A DNA stretch of 64,000 nucleotides from Paragordius varius (Eukaryota > Nematomorpha), in assembly GCA_964247055.1 (NCBI GenBank), contig OZ176050.1:1674001-1738000 (forward strand), in the 5' to 3' direction. The notes under the pieces were generated by a model. That model was not told the DNA's origin and ran no database searches. It was given only the letters and a program-made list of their open reading frames with translations. A program made the translations under genes and the position numbers. Below are positions 24,987 through 36,716 of the stretch, piece by piece. Every line of letters begins with the position of its first letter. Within the stretch, counting starts at the first letter, position 1.

Positions 24987-26359
24987 TGGTTTGACAAACT
25001 CTTTCATATCCGATTTTTACAACGATACTTTATAAATTAATGTATTAAACTAGTCGCATCAATACTCAAGTTAAACTTTGTCCTTAAAAATCGAATATTG
25101 GTCACCGGTGAACAAAATTATTTTTTATACATTCTCTTAGTTGGACTACATCAAAATATAGAGATAGTTTGGCAAACTCTTTCATATCCGATTTTCACAA
25201 CGATACTTTATAAATTAATGTATAAAACTAGTCGTATCAATAAGTCGCATCAATAATCAAGTTAAACTTTGTCCTTAAAAATCGGATATTGGTCACCGGT
25301 GAACAAAATTATTTTTTATACATTCTCTTAGTAGGACTACATCAAAATAAAGAGATAGTTTGGCAAACTCTTTCATATCCAATTTTTACAACGATACTTT
25401 AAAAATTAATGTATAAAACTAGTCGCATCAATACTCAAGTTAAACTTTGTCCTTAAAAATCGGATATTGGTCACCGGTGAACAAAATTATTTTTTGTACA
25501 TTCTCTTAGCAAGACTACATCAAAATATAGAGATAGTTTGACAAACTCTTTCATATCCGATTTTACAACGATACTTTATAAATTAATGTACTCAAGTTAA
25601 ATATTGTCCTTAAAAATGGGATATTGGTCACCGGTGAACAAAATTATTTTTTATACATTCTCTTAGTAAGACTACATCAAAATATAGAGATAGTTTGACA
25701 AACTCTTTCATATCCGATTTTACAACGATACTTTATAAATTAATGTACTCAAGTTAAATATTGTCCTTAAAAATGGGATATTGGTCACCGGTGAACAAAA
25801 TTATTTTTTATACATTCTCTTAGTAAGACTACATCAAAATATAGAGATAGTTTGACAAACTCTTTCATATCCGATTTTTACAACGATACTTTATAAATTA
25901 ATGTATTAAACTAGTCGCATCAATACTCAAATTAAACTTTGTCCTTAAAAATCGATATTGGTCACCGGTGAACAAAATTATTTTTTATACATTCTCTTAG
26001 TAAGACTACATCAAAATATGGAAATAGTTTGACAAACTCTTTCATATCCGATTTTTACAACGATACTTTAAAAATTAATGTATAAAACTAGTCGCATCAA
26101 TACTCAAGTTAAACTTTGTCCTTAAAAATCGGATATTGGTCACCGGTGAACAAAATTATTTTTTATACATTCTCTTAGCAAGACTACATCAAAATATAGA
26201 GATAGTTTGACAAACTCTTTCATATCCGATTTTACAACGATACTTTATAAATTAATGTACTCAAGTTAAATATTGTCCTTAAAAATGGGATATTGGTCAC
26301 CGGTGAACAAAATTATTTTTTATACATTCTCTTAGTAAGACTACATCAAAATATAGAGA
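24987..26359. repeat. GATGG higher-order repeat unit 7 (1,373 bp, 8 monomers)
   Basis: The lengths are 178, 191, 178, 157, 157, 177, 178 and 157, the same order as unit 2 at an offset of about 6,512 bp. The three-base length difference between them is the small loss in unit 2. The similarity goes on through the first four monomers of the following unit. Confidence 0.88.
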
Positions 26360-28291
26360 TGGTTTGACAAACTTTTTCATATCCGATTTTTACAACGATA
26401 CTTTATAAATTAATGTATTAAACTAATCGCATCAATACTCAAGTTAAACTTTGTCCTTAAAAATCGAATATTGGTCACCGGTGAACAAAATTATTTTTTA
26501 TACATTCTCTTAGTAGGACTACATCAAAATATAGAGATAGTTTGGCAAACTCTTTCATATCCGATTTTCACAACGATACTTTATAAATTAATGTATAAAA
26601 CTAGTCGTATCAATAAGTCGCATCAATACTCAAGTTAAACTTTGTCCTTAAAAATCGGATATTGGTCACCGGTGAACAAAATTATTTTTTATACATTCTC
26701 TTAGTAGGACTACATCAAAATAAAGAGATAGTTTGGCAAACTCTTTCATATCCAATTTTTACAACGATACTTTAAAAATTAATGTGTTAAACTAGTCGCA
26801 TCAATACTCAAGTTAAACTTTGTCCTTAAAAATCGGATATTGGTCACCGGTGAACAAAATTATTTTTTATACATTCTCTTAGCAAGACTACATCAAAATA
26901 TAGAGATAGTTTGGCAAACTCTTTCATATCCAATTTTTACAACGATACTTTATAAATTAATGTATTAAACTAGTCGCATCAATACTCAAATTAAACTTTG
27001 TCCTTAAAAATCGATATTGGTCACCGGTGAACAAAATTATTTTTTATACATTCTCTTAGTAAGACTACATCAAAATATGGAAATAGTTTGACAAACTCTT
27101 TCATATCCGATTTTTACAACGATACTTTAAAAATTAATGTATAAAACTAGTCGCATCAATACTCAAGTTAAACTTTGTCCTTAAAAATCGGATATTGGTC
27201 ACCGGTGAACAAAATTATTTTTTATACATTCTCTTAGCAAGACTACATCAAAATATAGAGATAGTTTGACAAACTCTTTCATATCCGATTTTACAACGAT
27301 ACTTTATAAATTGTACTCAAGTTAAATATTGTCCTTAAAAATGGGATATTGGTCACCGGTGAACAAAATTATTTTTTATACATTCTCTTAGTAAGACTAC
27401 ATCAAAATATAGAGATAGTTTGACAAACTCTTTCATATCCGATTTTTACAACGATACTTTAAAAATTAATGTGTTAAACTAGTCGCATCAATACTCAAGT
27501 TAAACTTTGTCCTTAAAAATCGGATATTGGTCACCGGTGAACAAAATTATTTTTTATACATTCTCTTAGTAGGACTACATCAAAATATAGAGATAGTTTT
27601 GCAAACTCTTTCATATCCGATTTTCACAACGATACTTTATAAATTAATGTATAAAACTAGTCGTATCAATAAGTCGCATCAATACTCAAGTTAAACTTTG
27701 TCCTTAAAAATCGGATATTGGTCACCGGTGAACAAAATTATTTTTTATACATTCTCTTAGTAGGACTACATCAAAATAAAGAGATAGTTTGGCAAACTCT
27801 TTCATATCCAATTTTTACAACGATACTTTATAAATTAATGTATTAAACTAGTCGCATCAATACTCAAATTAAACTTTGTCCTTAAAAATCGATATTGGTC
27901 ACCGGTGAACAAAATTATTTTTTATACATTCTCTTAGTAAGACTACATCAAAATATGGAAATAGTTAACTCTTTCATATCCGATTTTTACAACGATACTT
28001 TAAAAATTAATGTATAAAACTAGTCGCATCAATACTCAAGTTAAACTTTGTCCTTAAAAATCGGATATTGGTCACCGGTGAACAAAATTATTTTTTATAC
28101 ATTCTCTTAGCAAGACTACATCAAAATATAGAGATAGTTTGACAAACTCTTTCATATCCGATTTTACAACGATACTTTATAAATTAATGTACTCAAGTTA
28201 AATATTGTCCTTAAAAATGGGATATTGGTCACCGGTGAACAAAATTATTTTTTATACATTCTCTTAGTAGGACTACATCAAAATATAGAGA
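26360..28291. repeat. GATGG higher-order repeat, last unit and decaying end
   Basis: The standard head (178, 191, 178 with GTGTTAAAC, then a CAAATTAAAC monomer) is present, but the order then breaks up. There is a truncated short monomer (AAATTGTACTCAAG near 27,309), a GTGTTAAAC monomer, another 191-bp and AAATAAAGAG pair, and a monomer that has lost the centre of P1 (27,963). No further GATGG head follows. I read this as the edge of this higher-order family. Confidence 0.75.
27963..27970. other. Collapsed P1: AGTTAACT
   Basis: Five bases (TGACA) are missing from the centre of P1 in this one monomer. What remains is a shorter perfect palindrome. The loss at the symmetry centre is the kind of change expected from slippage at a small hairpin, but a chance deletion is equally possible. 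Confidence 0.75.
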
Positions 28292-29193
28292 TAGTTTGGC
28301 AAACTCTTTCATATCCGAATTTTACAACGATACTTTATAAATTAATGTATAAAACTAGTCGTATCAATAAGTCACATCAATACTCAAGTTAAACTTTGTC
28401 CTTAAAAATCGGATATTGGTCACCTGTGAACAATATTAATTTTTATACATTCTCTTTGTAGGACTACATCAAAATATAGAGATAGTTTGGCAAACTCTTT
28501 CATATCCGATTTTTACAACGATACTTTAAAAATTAATGTATAAAACTAGTCGCATCAATACTCAAGTTAAACTTTGTCCTTAAAAATCGAATATTGGTCA
28601 CCGGTGAACAAAATTATTTTTTATACATTCTCTTAGTAAGACTAGATCAAAATATAGAGATAGTTTGACAAACTCTTTCATATCCGATTTTTACAACGAT
28701 ACTTTAAAAATTAATGTGTTAAACTAGTTGCATCAATACTCAAGTTAAACTTTGTCCTTAAAAATCGGATATTGGTCACCGGTGAACAAAATTATTTTTT
28801 ATACATTCTCTTAGCAAGACTACATCAAAATATAGAGATAGTTTGACAAACTCTTTCATATCCGATTTTTACAACGATACTTTATAAATTAATGTATTAA
28901 ACTAGTCGCATCAATACTCAAATTAAACTTTGTCCTTAAAAATCGATATTGGTCACCGGTGAACAAAATTATTTTTTATATATTCTCTTAGTAGGACTAC
29001 ATCAAAATATAGAGATAATTTGGCAAACTCTTTCATATCCGATTTTTACAACGATACTTTATAAATTAATGTATTAAACTAGTCGCATCAAAACTCAAAT
29101 TAAACTTTGTCCTTAAAAATCGGATATTGGTCACCGGTGAACAAAATTATTTTTTATACATTCTCTTAGCAAGACTACATCAAAATATAGAGA

Positions 29194-29898
29194 TAGTTTG
29201 ACAAACTCTTTCATATCCGATTTTTACAACGATACTTTAAAAATTAATGTACTCAAGTTAAATTTTGTCCTTAAAAATGGGATATTGGTCACCGGTGAAC
29301 AAAACTATTTTTTATACATTCTCTTAGTAAGGCTACATCAAAATATAGAGATAGTTTGACAAACTATTTCATATCCGATTTTTACAACGATACATTAGAA
29401 ATTAATGTATAAAACTAGTCGCATCAATACTCAAGTTAAACTTTGTCCTTAAAAATAGGATATTGGTCACCGGTGAACAAAATTATTTTTTATACATTCT
29501 CTTAGTAAGACTACATCAAAATATAGAGATAGTTTGACAAACTCTTTCATATCCGATTTTTACAACGATACTTTAAAAATTAATGTATAAAACTAGTCGT
29601 ATCAATAAATCGCATCAATATTCAAGTTAAACTTTGTCCTTAAAAATCGAGATATTGGTCACCGGTGAACAAAATTATTTTTTATACATTCTCTTAGTAG
29701 GACTACATCAAAATATAGAGATAGTTTGGCAAACTCTTTCATATCCGATTTTTACAACGATACTTTAAAAATTAATGTATAAAACTAGTCGCATCAATAC
29801 TCAAGTTAAACTTTGTCCTTAAAAATCGAATATTGGTCACCGGTGAACAAAATTATTTTTTATACATTCTCTTAGCTAACTACATCAAAATATAGAGA
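29194..29898. repeat. 705-bp tetramer, copy 1
   Basis: The four monomers are 158 bp (20-bp deletion, AAATGGGATATT), 178 bp (GATACATTAGAAATT), 192 bp (13-bp duplication, with CGAGATATTGG) and 177 bp (ending CTTAGCTAACTACATC). The tetramer is present three times in a row at exactly 705 bp spacing. Confidence 0.92.
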
Positions 29899-30603
29899 TA
29901 GTTTGACAAACTCTTTCATATCCGATTTTTACAACGATACTTTAAAAATTAATGTACTCAAGTTAAATTTTGTCCTTAAAAATGGGATATTGGTCACCGG
30001 TGAAGAAAACTATTTTTTATACATTCTCTTAGTAAGGCTACATCAAAATATAGAGATAGTTTGACAAACTATTTCATATCCGATTTTTACAACGATACAT
30101 TAGAAATTAATGTATAAAACTAATCGCATCAATACTCAAGTTAAACTTTGTCCTTAAAAATCGGATATTGGTCACCGGTGAACAAAATTATTTTTTATAC
30201 ATTCTCTTAGTAAGACTACATCAAAATATAGAGATAGTTTGACAAACTCTTTCATATCCGATTTTTACAACGATACTTTAAAAATTAATGTATAAAACTA
30301 GTCGTATCAATAAATCGCATCAATATTCAAGTTAAACTTTGTCCTTAAAAATCGAGATATTGGTCACCGGTGAACAAAATTATTTTTTATACATTCTCTT
30401 AGTAGGACTACATCAAAATATAGAGATAGTTTGGCAAACTCTTTCATATCCGATTTTTACAACGATACTTTAAAAATTAATGTATAAAACTAGTCGCATC
30501 AATACTCAAGTTAAACTTTGTCCTTAAAAATCGAATATTGGTCACCGGTGAACAAAATTATTTTTTATACATTCTCTTAGCTAACTACATCAAAATATAG
30601 AGA
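29899..30603. repeat. 705-bp tetramer, copy 2
   Basis: The monomer order and lengths are the same as in copy 1 (158, 178, 192, 177). It reads GAAGAAAACTATT where copy 1 reads GAACAAAACTATT. Confidence 0.92.
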
Positions 30604-31308
30604 TAGTTTGACAAACTCTTTCATATCCGATTTTTACAACGATACTTTAAAAATTAATGTACTGAAGTTAAATTTTGTCCTTAAAAATGGGATATTGGTC
30701 ACCGGTGAACAAAACTATTTTTTATACATTCTCTTAGTAAGGCTACATCAAAATATAGAGATAGTTTGACAAACTATTTCATATCCGATTTTTACAACGA
30801 TACATTAGAAATTAATGTATAAAACTAATCGCATCAATACTCAAGTTAAACTTTGTCCTTAAAAATCGGATATTGGTCACCGGTGAACAAAATTATTTTT
30901 TATACATTCTCTTAGTAAGACTACATCAAAATATAGAGATAGTTTGACAAACTCTTTCATATCCGATTTTTACAACGATACTTTAAAAATTAATGTATAA
31001 AACTAGTCGTATCAATAAATCGCATCAATACTTAAGTTAAACTTTGTCCTTAAAAATCGGATATTGGTCACCGGTGAACAAAATTATTTTTTATACATTC
31101 TCTTAGTAGGACTACATCAAAATATAGAGATAGTTTGGCAAACTCTTTCATATCCGATTTTTACAACGATACTTTATAAATTAATGTATAAAACTAGTCG
31201 CATCAATACTCAAGTTAAACTTTGTCCTTAAAAATCGAATATTGGTCACCGGTGAACAAATTTTTTTTTTATACATTCTCTTAGTAAGACTACATCAAAA
31301 TATAGAGA
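30604..31308. repeat. 705-bp tetramer, copy 3 (diverged end)
   Basis: The lengths are 158, 178, 191 and 178. The third monomer has CGGATATTGG where copies 1 and 2 have CGAGATATTGG, and the fourth lacks the GCTAAC ending, so the total stays 705 bp by chance. A run of ten T at 31,261-31,270 replaces the usual ATTATTTTTT. Confidence 0.88.
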
Positions 31309-32540
31309 TAGTTTGACAAACTCTTTCATATCCGATTTTTACAACGATACTTTAAAAATTAATGTGTTAAACTAGTCGCATCAATACTCAAGTTAAACTT
31401 TGTCCTTAAAAATCGGATATTGGTCACCGGTGAACAAAATTATTTTTTATACATTCTCTTAGCAAGACTACATCAAAATATAGAGATAGTTTGACAAACT
31501 CTTTCATATTCGATTTTTACAACGATACTTTATAAATTAATGTATTAAACTAGTCGCATCAATACTCAAATTAATTTGTCCTTAAAAATCGATATTGGTC
31601 ACCGGTGAACAAAATTATTTTTTATATATTCTCTTTGTAAGACTAAATCAATATATAGAGATAGTTTGGCAAACTCTTTCATATCCGATTTTTACAACGA
31701 TACTTTATAAATTAATGTATAAAACTAGTCGTATCAATAAGTCGCATCAATACTCAAGTTAAACTTTGTCCTTAAAAATCGGATATTGGTCACCGGTGAA
31801 CAAAATTATTTTTTATACATTCTCTTTGTAGGACTACATCAAAATATAGAGATAGTTTGGCAAACTCTTTCATATCCGATTTTTACAACGATACTTTAAA
31901 AATTTATGTATAAAACTAGTCGCATCAATACTCAAGTTAAACTTTGTCCTTAAAAATCGAATATTGGTCACCGGTGAACAAAATTATTTTTTATACATTC
32001 TCTTAGTAAGACTACATCAAAATATAGAGATAGTTTGACAAACTCTTTCATATCCGATTTTTACAACGATACTTTAAAAATTAATGTATAAAAGTCGCAT
32101 CAATACTCAAGTTAAACTTTGTCCTTAAAAATCGAATATTGTTCACCGGTGAACAAAATTATTTTTTATATATTCTCTTATCAAGACTACATCAAAATAT
32201 AGAGATAGTTTGACAAACTCTTTCATATCCGATTTTTACAACGATTCTTTAAAAATTAATGTATAAAACTAGTCGCATAAAACTCAAGTTAAACTTTGTC
32301 CTTAAAAATCGAATATTGGTCACCGGTGAACAAAATTATTTTTTATACATTCTCTTAGTAAGACTACATCAAAATATAGAGATAGTTTGACAAACTCTTT
32401 CATACCCGATTTTTACAACGATACTTTAAAAATTAATGTACTCAAGTTAAATTTTGTCCTTAAAAATCGGATATTGGTCACCGGTGAACAAAATTATTTT
32501 TTATACATTCTCTTAGTAAGACTACATCAAAATATAAAGA

Positions 32541-33622
32541 TAGTTTGACAAACTCTTTCATATCCGATTTTTACAACGATACTTTAAAAATTAATGTATA
32601 AAACTAGTCGCATCAATACTCAAGTTAAACTTTGTCCTTAAAAATCTGATATTGGTCACCGGTGAACAAAATTATTTTTTATACATTCTCTTAGCAAGAC
32701 TACATCAAAATATAGAGATAGTTTGACAAACTCTTTCATATCCGATTTTTACAACGATACTTTAAAAATTAATGTATAAAACTAGTCGTATCAATAAATC
32801 GCATCAATACTCAAGTTAAACTTTGTCCTTAAAAATCGGATATTGGTCACCGGTGAACAAAATTATTTTTTATACATTCTCTTAGTAGGACTACATCAAA
32901 ATATAGAGATAGTTTGGCAAACTCTTTCATATCCGATTTTTACAATGATACTTTAAAAATTAATGTATAAAACTAGTCGCATCAATACTCAAGTTAAACT
33001 TTGTCCTTAAAAATCGAATATTGGTCACCGGTGAACAAAATTATTTTTTATACATTCTCTTAGCAAGACTACATCAAAATATAGAGATAGTTTGACAAAC
33101 TCTTTCATATCCGATTTTTACAACGATACTTTAAAAATTAATGTATAAAACTAGTTGTATCAATAAATCGCATCAATACTCAAGTTAAACTTTGTCCTTA
33201 AAAATCGGATATTGGTCACCGGTGAACAAAACTATTTTTTATACATTCTCTTAGTAGGACTACATCAAAATATAGAGATAGTTTGGCAAAATCTTTCATA
33301 TCCGATTTTTACAACGATACTTTAAAAATTATGGTATTAAACCTGTCGCATCAATACTCAAGTTAAACTTTGTCCTTCAAAATCGGATATTGGTCACCGG
33401 TGAACAAAACTATTTTTTATACATTTTCTTAGTAAGACTACATCAAAATATAGAGATAGTTTGACAAACTATTTCATATCCGATTTTTACAACGATATTT
33501 AAAAATTAATGTATAAAACTAGTCGTATCAATAAATCGCATCAATACTCAAGTTAAACTTTGTCCTTAAAAATCGGATATTGGTCACCGGTGAACAAAAT
33601 TATTTTTTATACATTCTCTTAG
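32541..33622. repeat. Duplicated block R2, copy a
   Basis: This block matches 35369-36450 at an offset of 2,828 bp. It includes the linked series ACAATGATAC monomer, GTTGTATCAATAAATCG monomer, ATTATGGTATTAAACCTG monomer and GATATTTAAAAATT monomer. That series recurs through much of the right zone. Confidence 0.85.
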
Positions 33623-34745
33623 TAGGACTACATCAAAATATAGAGATAGTTTGGCAAACTTTTTCATATCCGATTTTTACAACGATACTTTATAAATTAA
33701 TGTATCAAACTAGTCGTATCAATAAGTCGCATCAATACTCAAGTTAAACTTTGTCCTTAAAAATCGGATATTGGTCACCGATGAACAAAATTATTTTTTA
33801 TACATTCTCTTAGTAGGACTACATCAAAATATAGAGATAGTTTGACAAACTCTTTCATATCCGATTTTTACAACGATACTTTAAAAATTAATGTATAAAA
33901 CTAGTCGCATAAAACTCAAGTTAAACTTTGTCCTTAAAAATCGAATATTGGTCACCGGTGAACAAAATTATTTTTTATACATTCTCTTAGTAAGACTACA
34001 TCAAAATATAGAGATAGTTTGACAAACTCTTTCATATCCGATTTTTACAACGATACTTTAAAAATTAATGTACTCAAGTTAAATTTTGTCCTTAAAAATC
34101 GGATATTGGTCACCGGTGAACAAAATTATTTTTTATACATTCTCTTAGTAAGACTACATCAAAATATAAAGATAGTTTGACAAACTCTTTCATATCCGAT
34201 TTTTACAACGATACTTTAAAAATTAATGTATAAAAGTCGCATCAATACTCAAGTTAAACTTTGTCCTTAAAAATCGAATATTGTTCACCGGTGAACAAAA
34301 TTATTTTTTATATATTCTCTTAGCAAGACTACATCAAAATATAGAGATAGTTTGACAAACTCTTTCATATCCGATTTTTACAACGATACTTTAAAAATTA
34401 ATGTATAAAACTAGTCGCATAAAACTCAAGTTAAACTTTGTCCTTAAAAATCGAATATTGGTCACCGGTGAACAAAATTATTTTTTATACATTCTCTTAG
34501 TAAGACTACATCAAAATATAGAGATAGTTTGACAAACTCTTTCATATCCGATTTTTACAACGATACTTTAAAAATTAATGTGCTCAAGTTAAATTTTGTC
34601 CTTAAAAATCGGATATTGGTCAGCGGTGAACAAAATTATTTTTTATACATTCTCTTAGTAAAACTACATCAAAATATAAAGATAGTTTGACAAACTCTTT
34701 CATATCCGATTTTTACAACGATACTTTAAAAATTAATGTATAAAA
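33139..34745. repeat. Duplicated block R2x, copy a
   Basis: This block matches 36717-38323 at an offset of 3,578 bp, which is 2,828 + 750. It overlaps the end of block R2 copy a, so the same source segment was copied in two different registers. It holds the CACCGATGAAC, GTCGCATAAAACTC and GTGCTCAAG monomers. Confidence 0.85.
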
Positions 34746-35368
34746 GTCGCATCAATACTCAAGTTAAACTTTGTCCTTAAAAATCGAATATTGTTCACCG
34801 GTGAACAAAATTATTTTTTATATATTCTCTTAGCAAGACTACATCAAAATATAGAGATAGTTTGACAAACTCTTTCATATCCGATTTTTACAACGATACT
34901 TTAAAAATTAATGTATAAAACTAGTCGCATCAATACTCAAGTTAAACTTTGTCCTTAAAAATCGGATATTGGTCACCGGTGAACAAAATTATTTTTTATA
35001 CATTCTCTTAGTAAGACTACATCAAAATATAGAGATAGTTTGACAAACTCTTTCATATCCGATTTTTACAACGATACTTTAAAAATTAATGTGCTCAAGT
35101 TAAATTTTGTCCTTAAAAATCGGATATTGGTCAGCGGTGAACAAAATTATTTTTTATACATTCTCTTAGTAAAACTACATCAAAATATAAAGATAGTTTG
35201 ACAAACTCTTTCATATCCGATTTTTACAACGATACTTTAAAAATTAATGTATAAAAGTCGCATCAATACTCAAGTTAAACTTTGTCCTTAAAAATCGAAT
35301 ATTGTTCACCGGTGAACAAAATTATTTTTTATATATTCTCTTAGCAAGACTACATCAAAATATAGAGA
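34173..35368. repeat. 510/511-bp trimer, 2.3 copies
   Basis: The units are 34173-34682 (175, 177, 158), 34683-35193 (175, 178, 158) and a partial third, 35194-35368 (175). The 175-bp member has the perfect P2 palindrome, and the 158-bp members have GTGCTCAAG and CAGCGGTGAAC. Confidence 0.88.
34683..34857 (+). repeat. 175-bp monomer type (GTATAAAAGTCGC)
   Basis: Three bases (CTA of AAAACTAGTCGC) are missing, which removes the SpeI site. Every copy of this type I looked at also has the perfect TTGTTCACC form of P2 and TATATATTCTC, so these changes form one haplotype. Copies start at 34173, 34683 and 35194, and others lie in the 44-46 and 49-50 kb blocks. Confidence 0.82.
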
Positions 35369-36450
35369 TAGTTTGACAAACTCTTTCATATCCGATTTTT
35401 ACAACGATACTTTAAAAATTAATGTATAAAACTAGTCGCATCAATACTCAAGTTAAACTTTGTCCTTAAAAATCGGATATTGGTCACCGGTGAACAAAAT
35501 TATTTTTTAAACATTCTCTTAGCAAGACTACATCAAAATATAGAGATAGTTTGACAAACTCTTTCATATCCGATTTTTACAACGATACTTTAAAAATTAA
35601 TGTATAAAACTAGTCGTATCAATAAATCGCATCAATACTCAAGTTAAACTTTGTCCTTAAAAATCGGATATTGGTCAACGGTGAACAAAATTATTTTTTA
35701 TACATTCTCTTAGTAGGACTACATCAAAATATAGAGATAGTTTGGCAAACTCTTTCATATCCGATTTTTACAATGATACTTTAAAATATAATGTATAAAA
35801 CTAGTCGCATCAATACTCAAGTTAAACTTTGTCCTTAAAAATCGAATATTGGTCACCGGTGAACAAAATTATTTTTTATACATTCTCTTAGCAAGACTAC
35901 ATCAAAATATAGAGATAGTTTGACAAACTCTTTCATATCCGATTTTTACAACGATACTTTAAAAATTAATGTATAAAACTAGTTGTATCAATAAATCGCA
36001 TCAATACTCAAGTTAAACTTTGTCCTTAAAAATCGGATATTGGTCACCGGTGAACAAAACTATTTTTTATACATTCTCTTAGTAGGACTACATCAAAATA
36101 TAGAGATAGTTTGGCAAAATCTTTCATATCCGATTTTTACAACGATACTTTAAAAATTATGGTATTAAACCTGTCGCATCAATACTCAAGTTAAACTTTG
36201 TCCTTCAAAATCGGATATTGGTCACCGGTGAACAAAACTATTTTTTATACATTCTCTTAGTAAGACTACATCAAAATTTAGAGATAGTTTGACAAACTAT
36301 TTCATATCCGATTTTTACAACGATATTTAAAAATTAATGTATAAAACTAGTCGTATCAATAAATCGCATCAATACTCAAGTTAAACTTTGTCCTTAAAAA
36401 TCGGATATTGGTCACCGGTGAACAAAATTATTTTTTAAACATTCTCTTAG
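35369..36450. repeat. Duplicated block R2, copy b
   Basis: This is the second copy of 32541-33622. It differs at ACAATGATACTTTAAAATA (against AAAAATT in copy a) and in the TTTTTTAAACATTC variant. Its last monomers are repeated again 750 bp downstream, in register with the 3,578-bp block. Confidence 0.83.
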
Positions 36451-36716
36451 CAAGACTACATCAAAATATAGAGATAGTTTGACAAACTCTTTCATATCCG
36501 ATTTTTACAACGATACTTTAAAAATTAATGTATAAAACTAGTCGTATCAATAAATCGCATCAATACTCAAGTTAAACTTTGTCCTTAAAAATCGGATATT
36601 GGTCAACGGTGAACAAAATTATTTTTTATACATTCTCTTAGTAGGACTACATCAAAATATAGAGATAGTTTGGCAAACTCTTTCATATCCGATTTTTACA
36701 ATGATACTTTAAAATA

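Larger units (their letters stand above)
11221..28291. repeat. Middle zone of the array (subfamily M)
   Basis: The markers are AAATAAAGAGATAG, CATATCCAATTTTT, GATTTTCACAACG, GATTTTACAACG (one T lost), AAAATTCTTTTTTATAC, GAGATGGTTTGAC and AAATGGGATATTGG. Short 157/158-bp monomers with the 20-bp deletion first appear here, at about 15.25 kb. From 15.7 kb onward the zone is organised into higher-order units that open with a GATGGTTTGAC monomer. The boundaries are defined by marker turnover and are approximate. Confidence 0.75.

Noticed and set aside
31261-31270. Poly-T run as a terminator or retroposon tail
   Set aside because: It is a local change of ATTATTTTTT to all T within an otherwise ordinary monomer.
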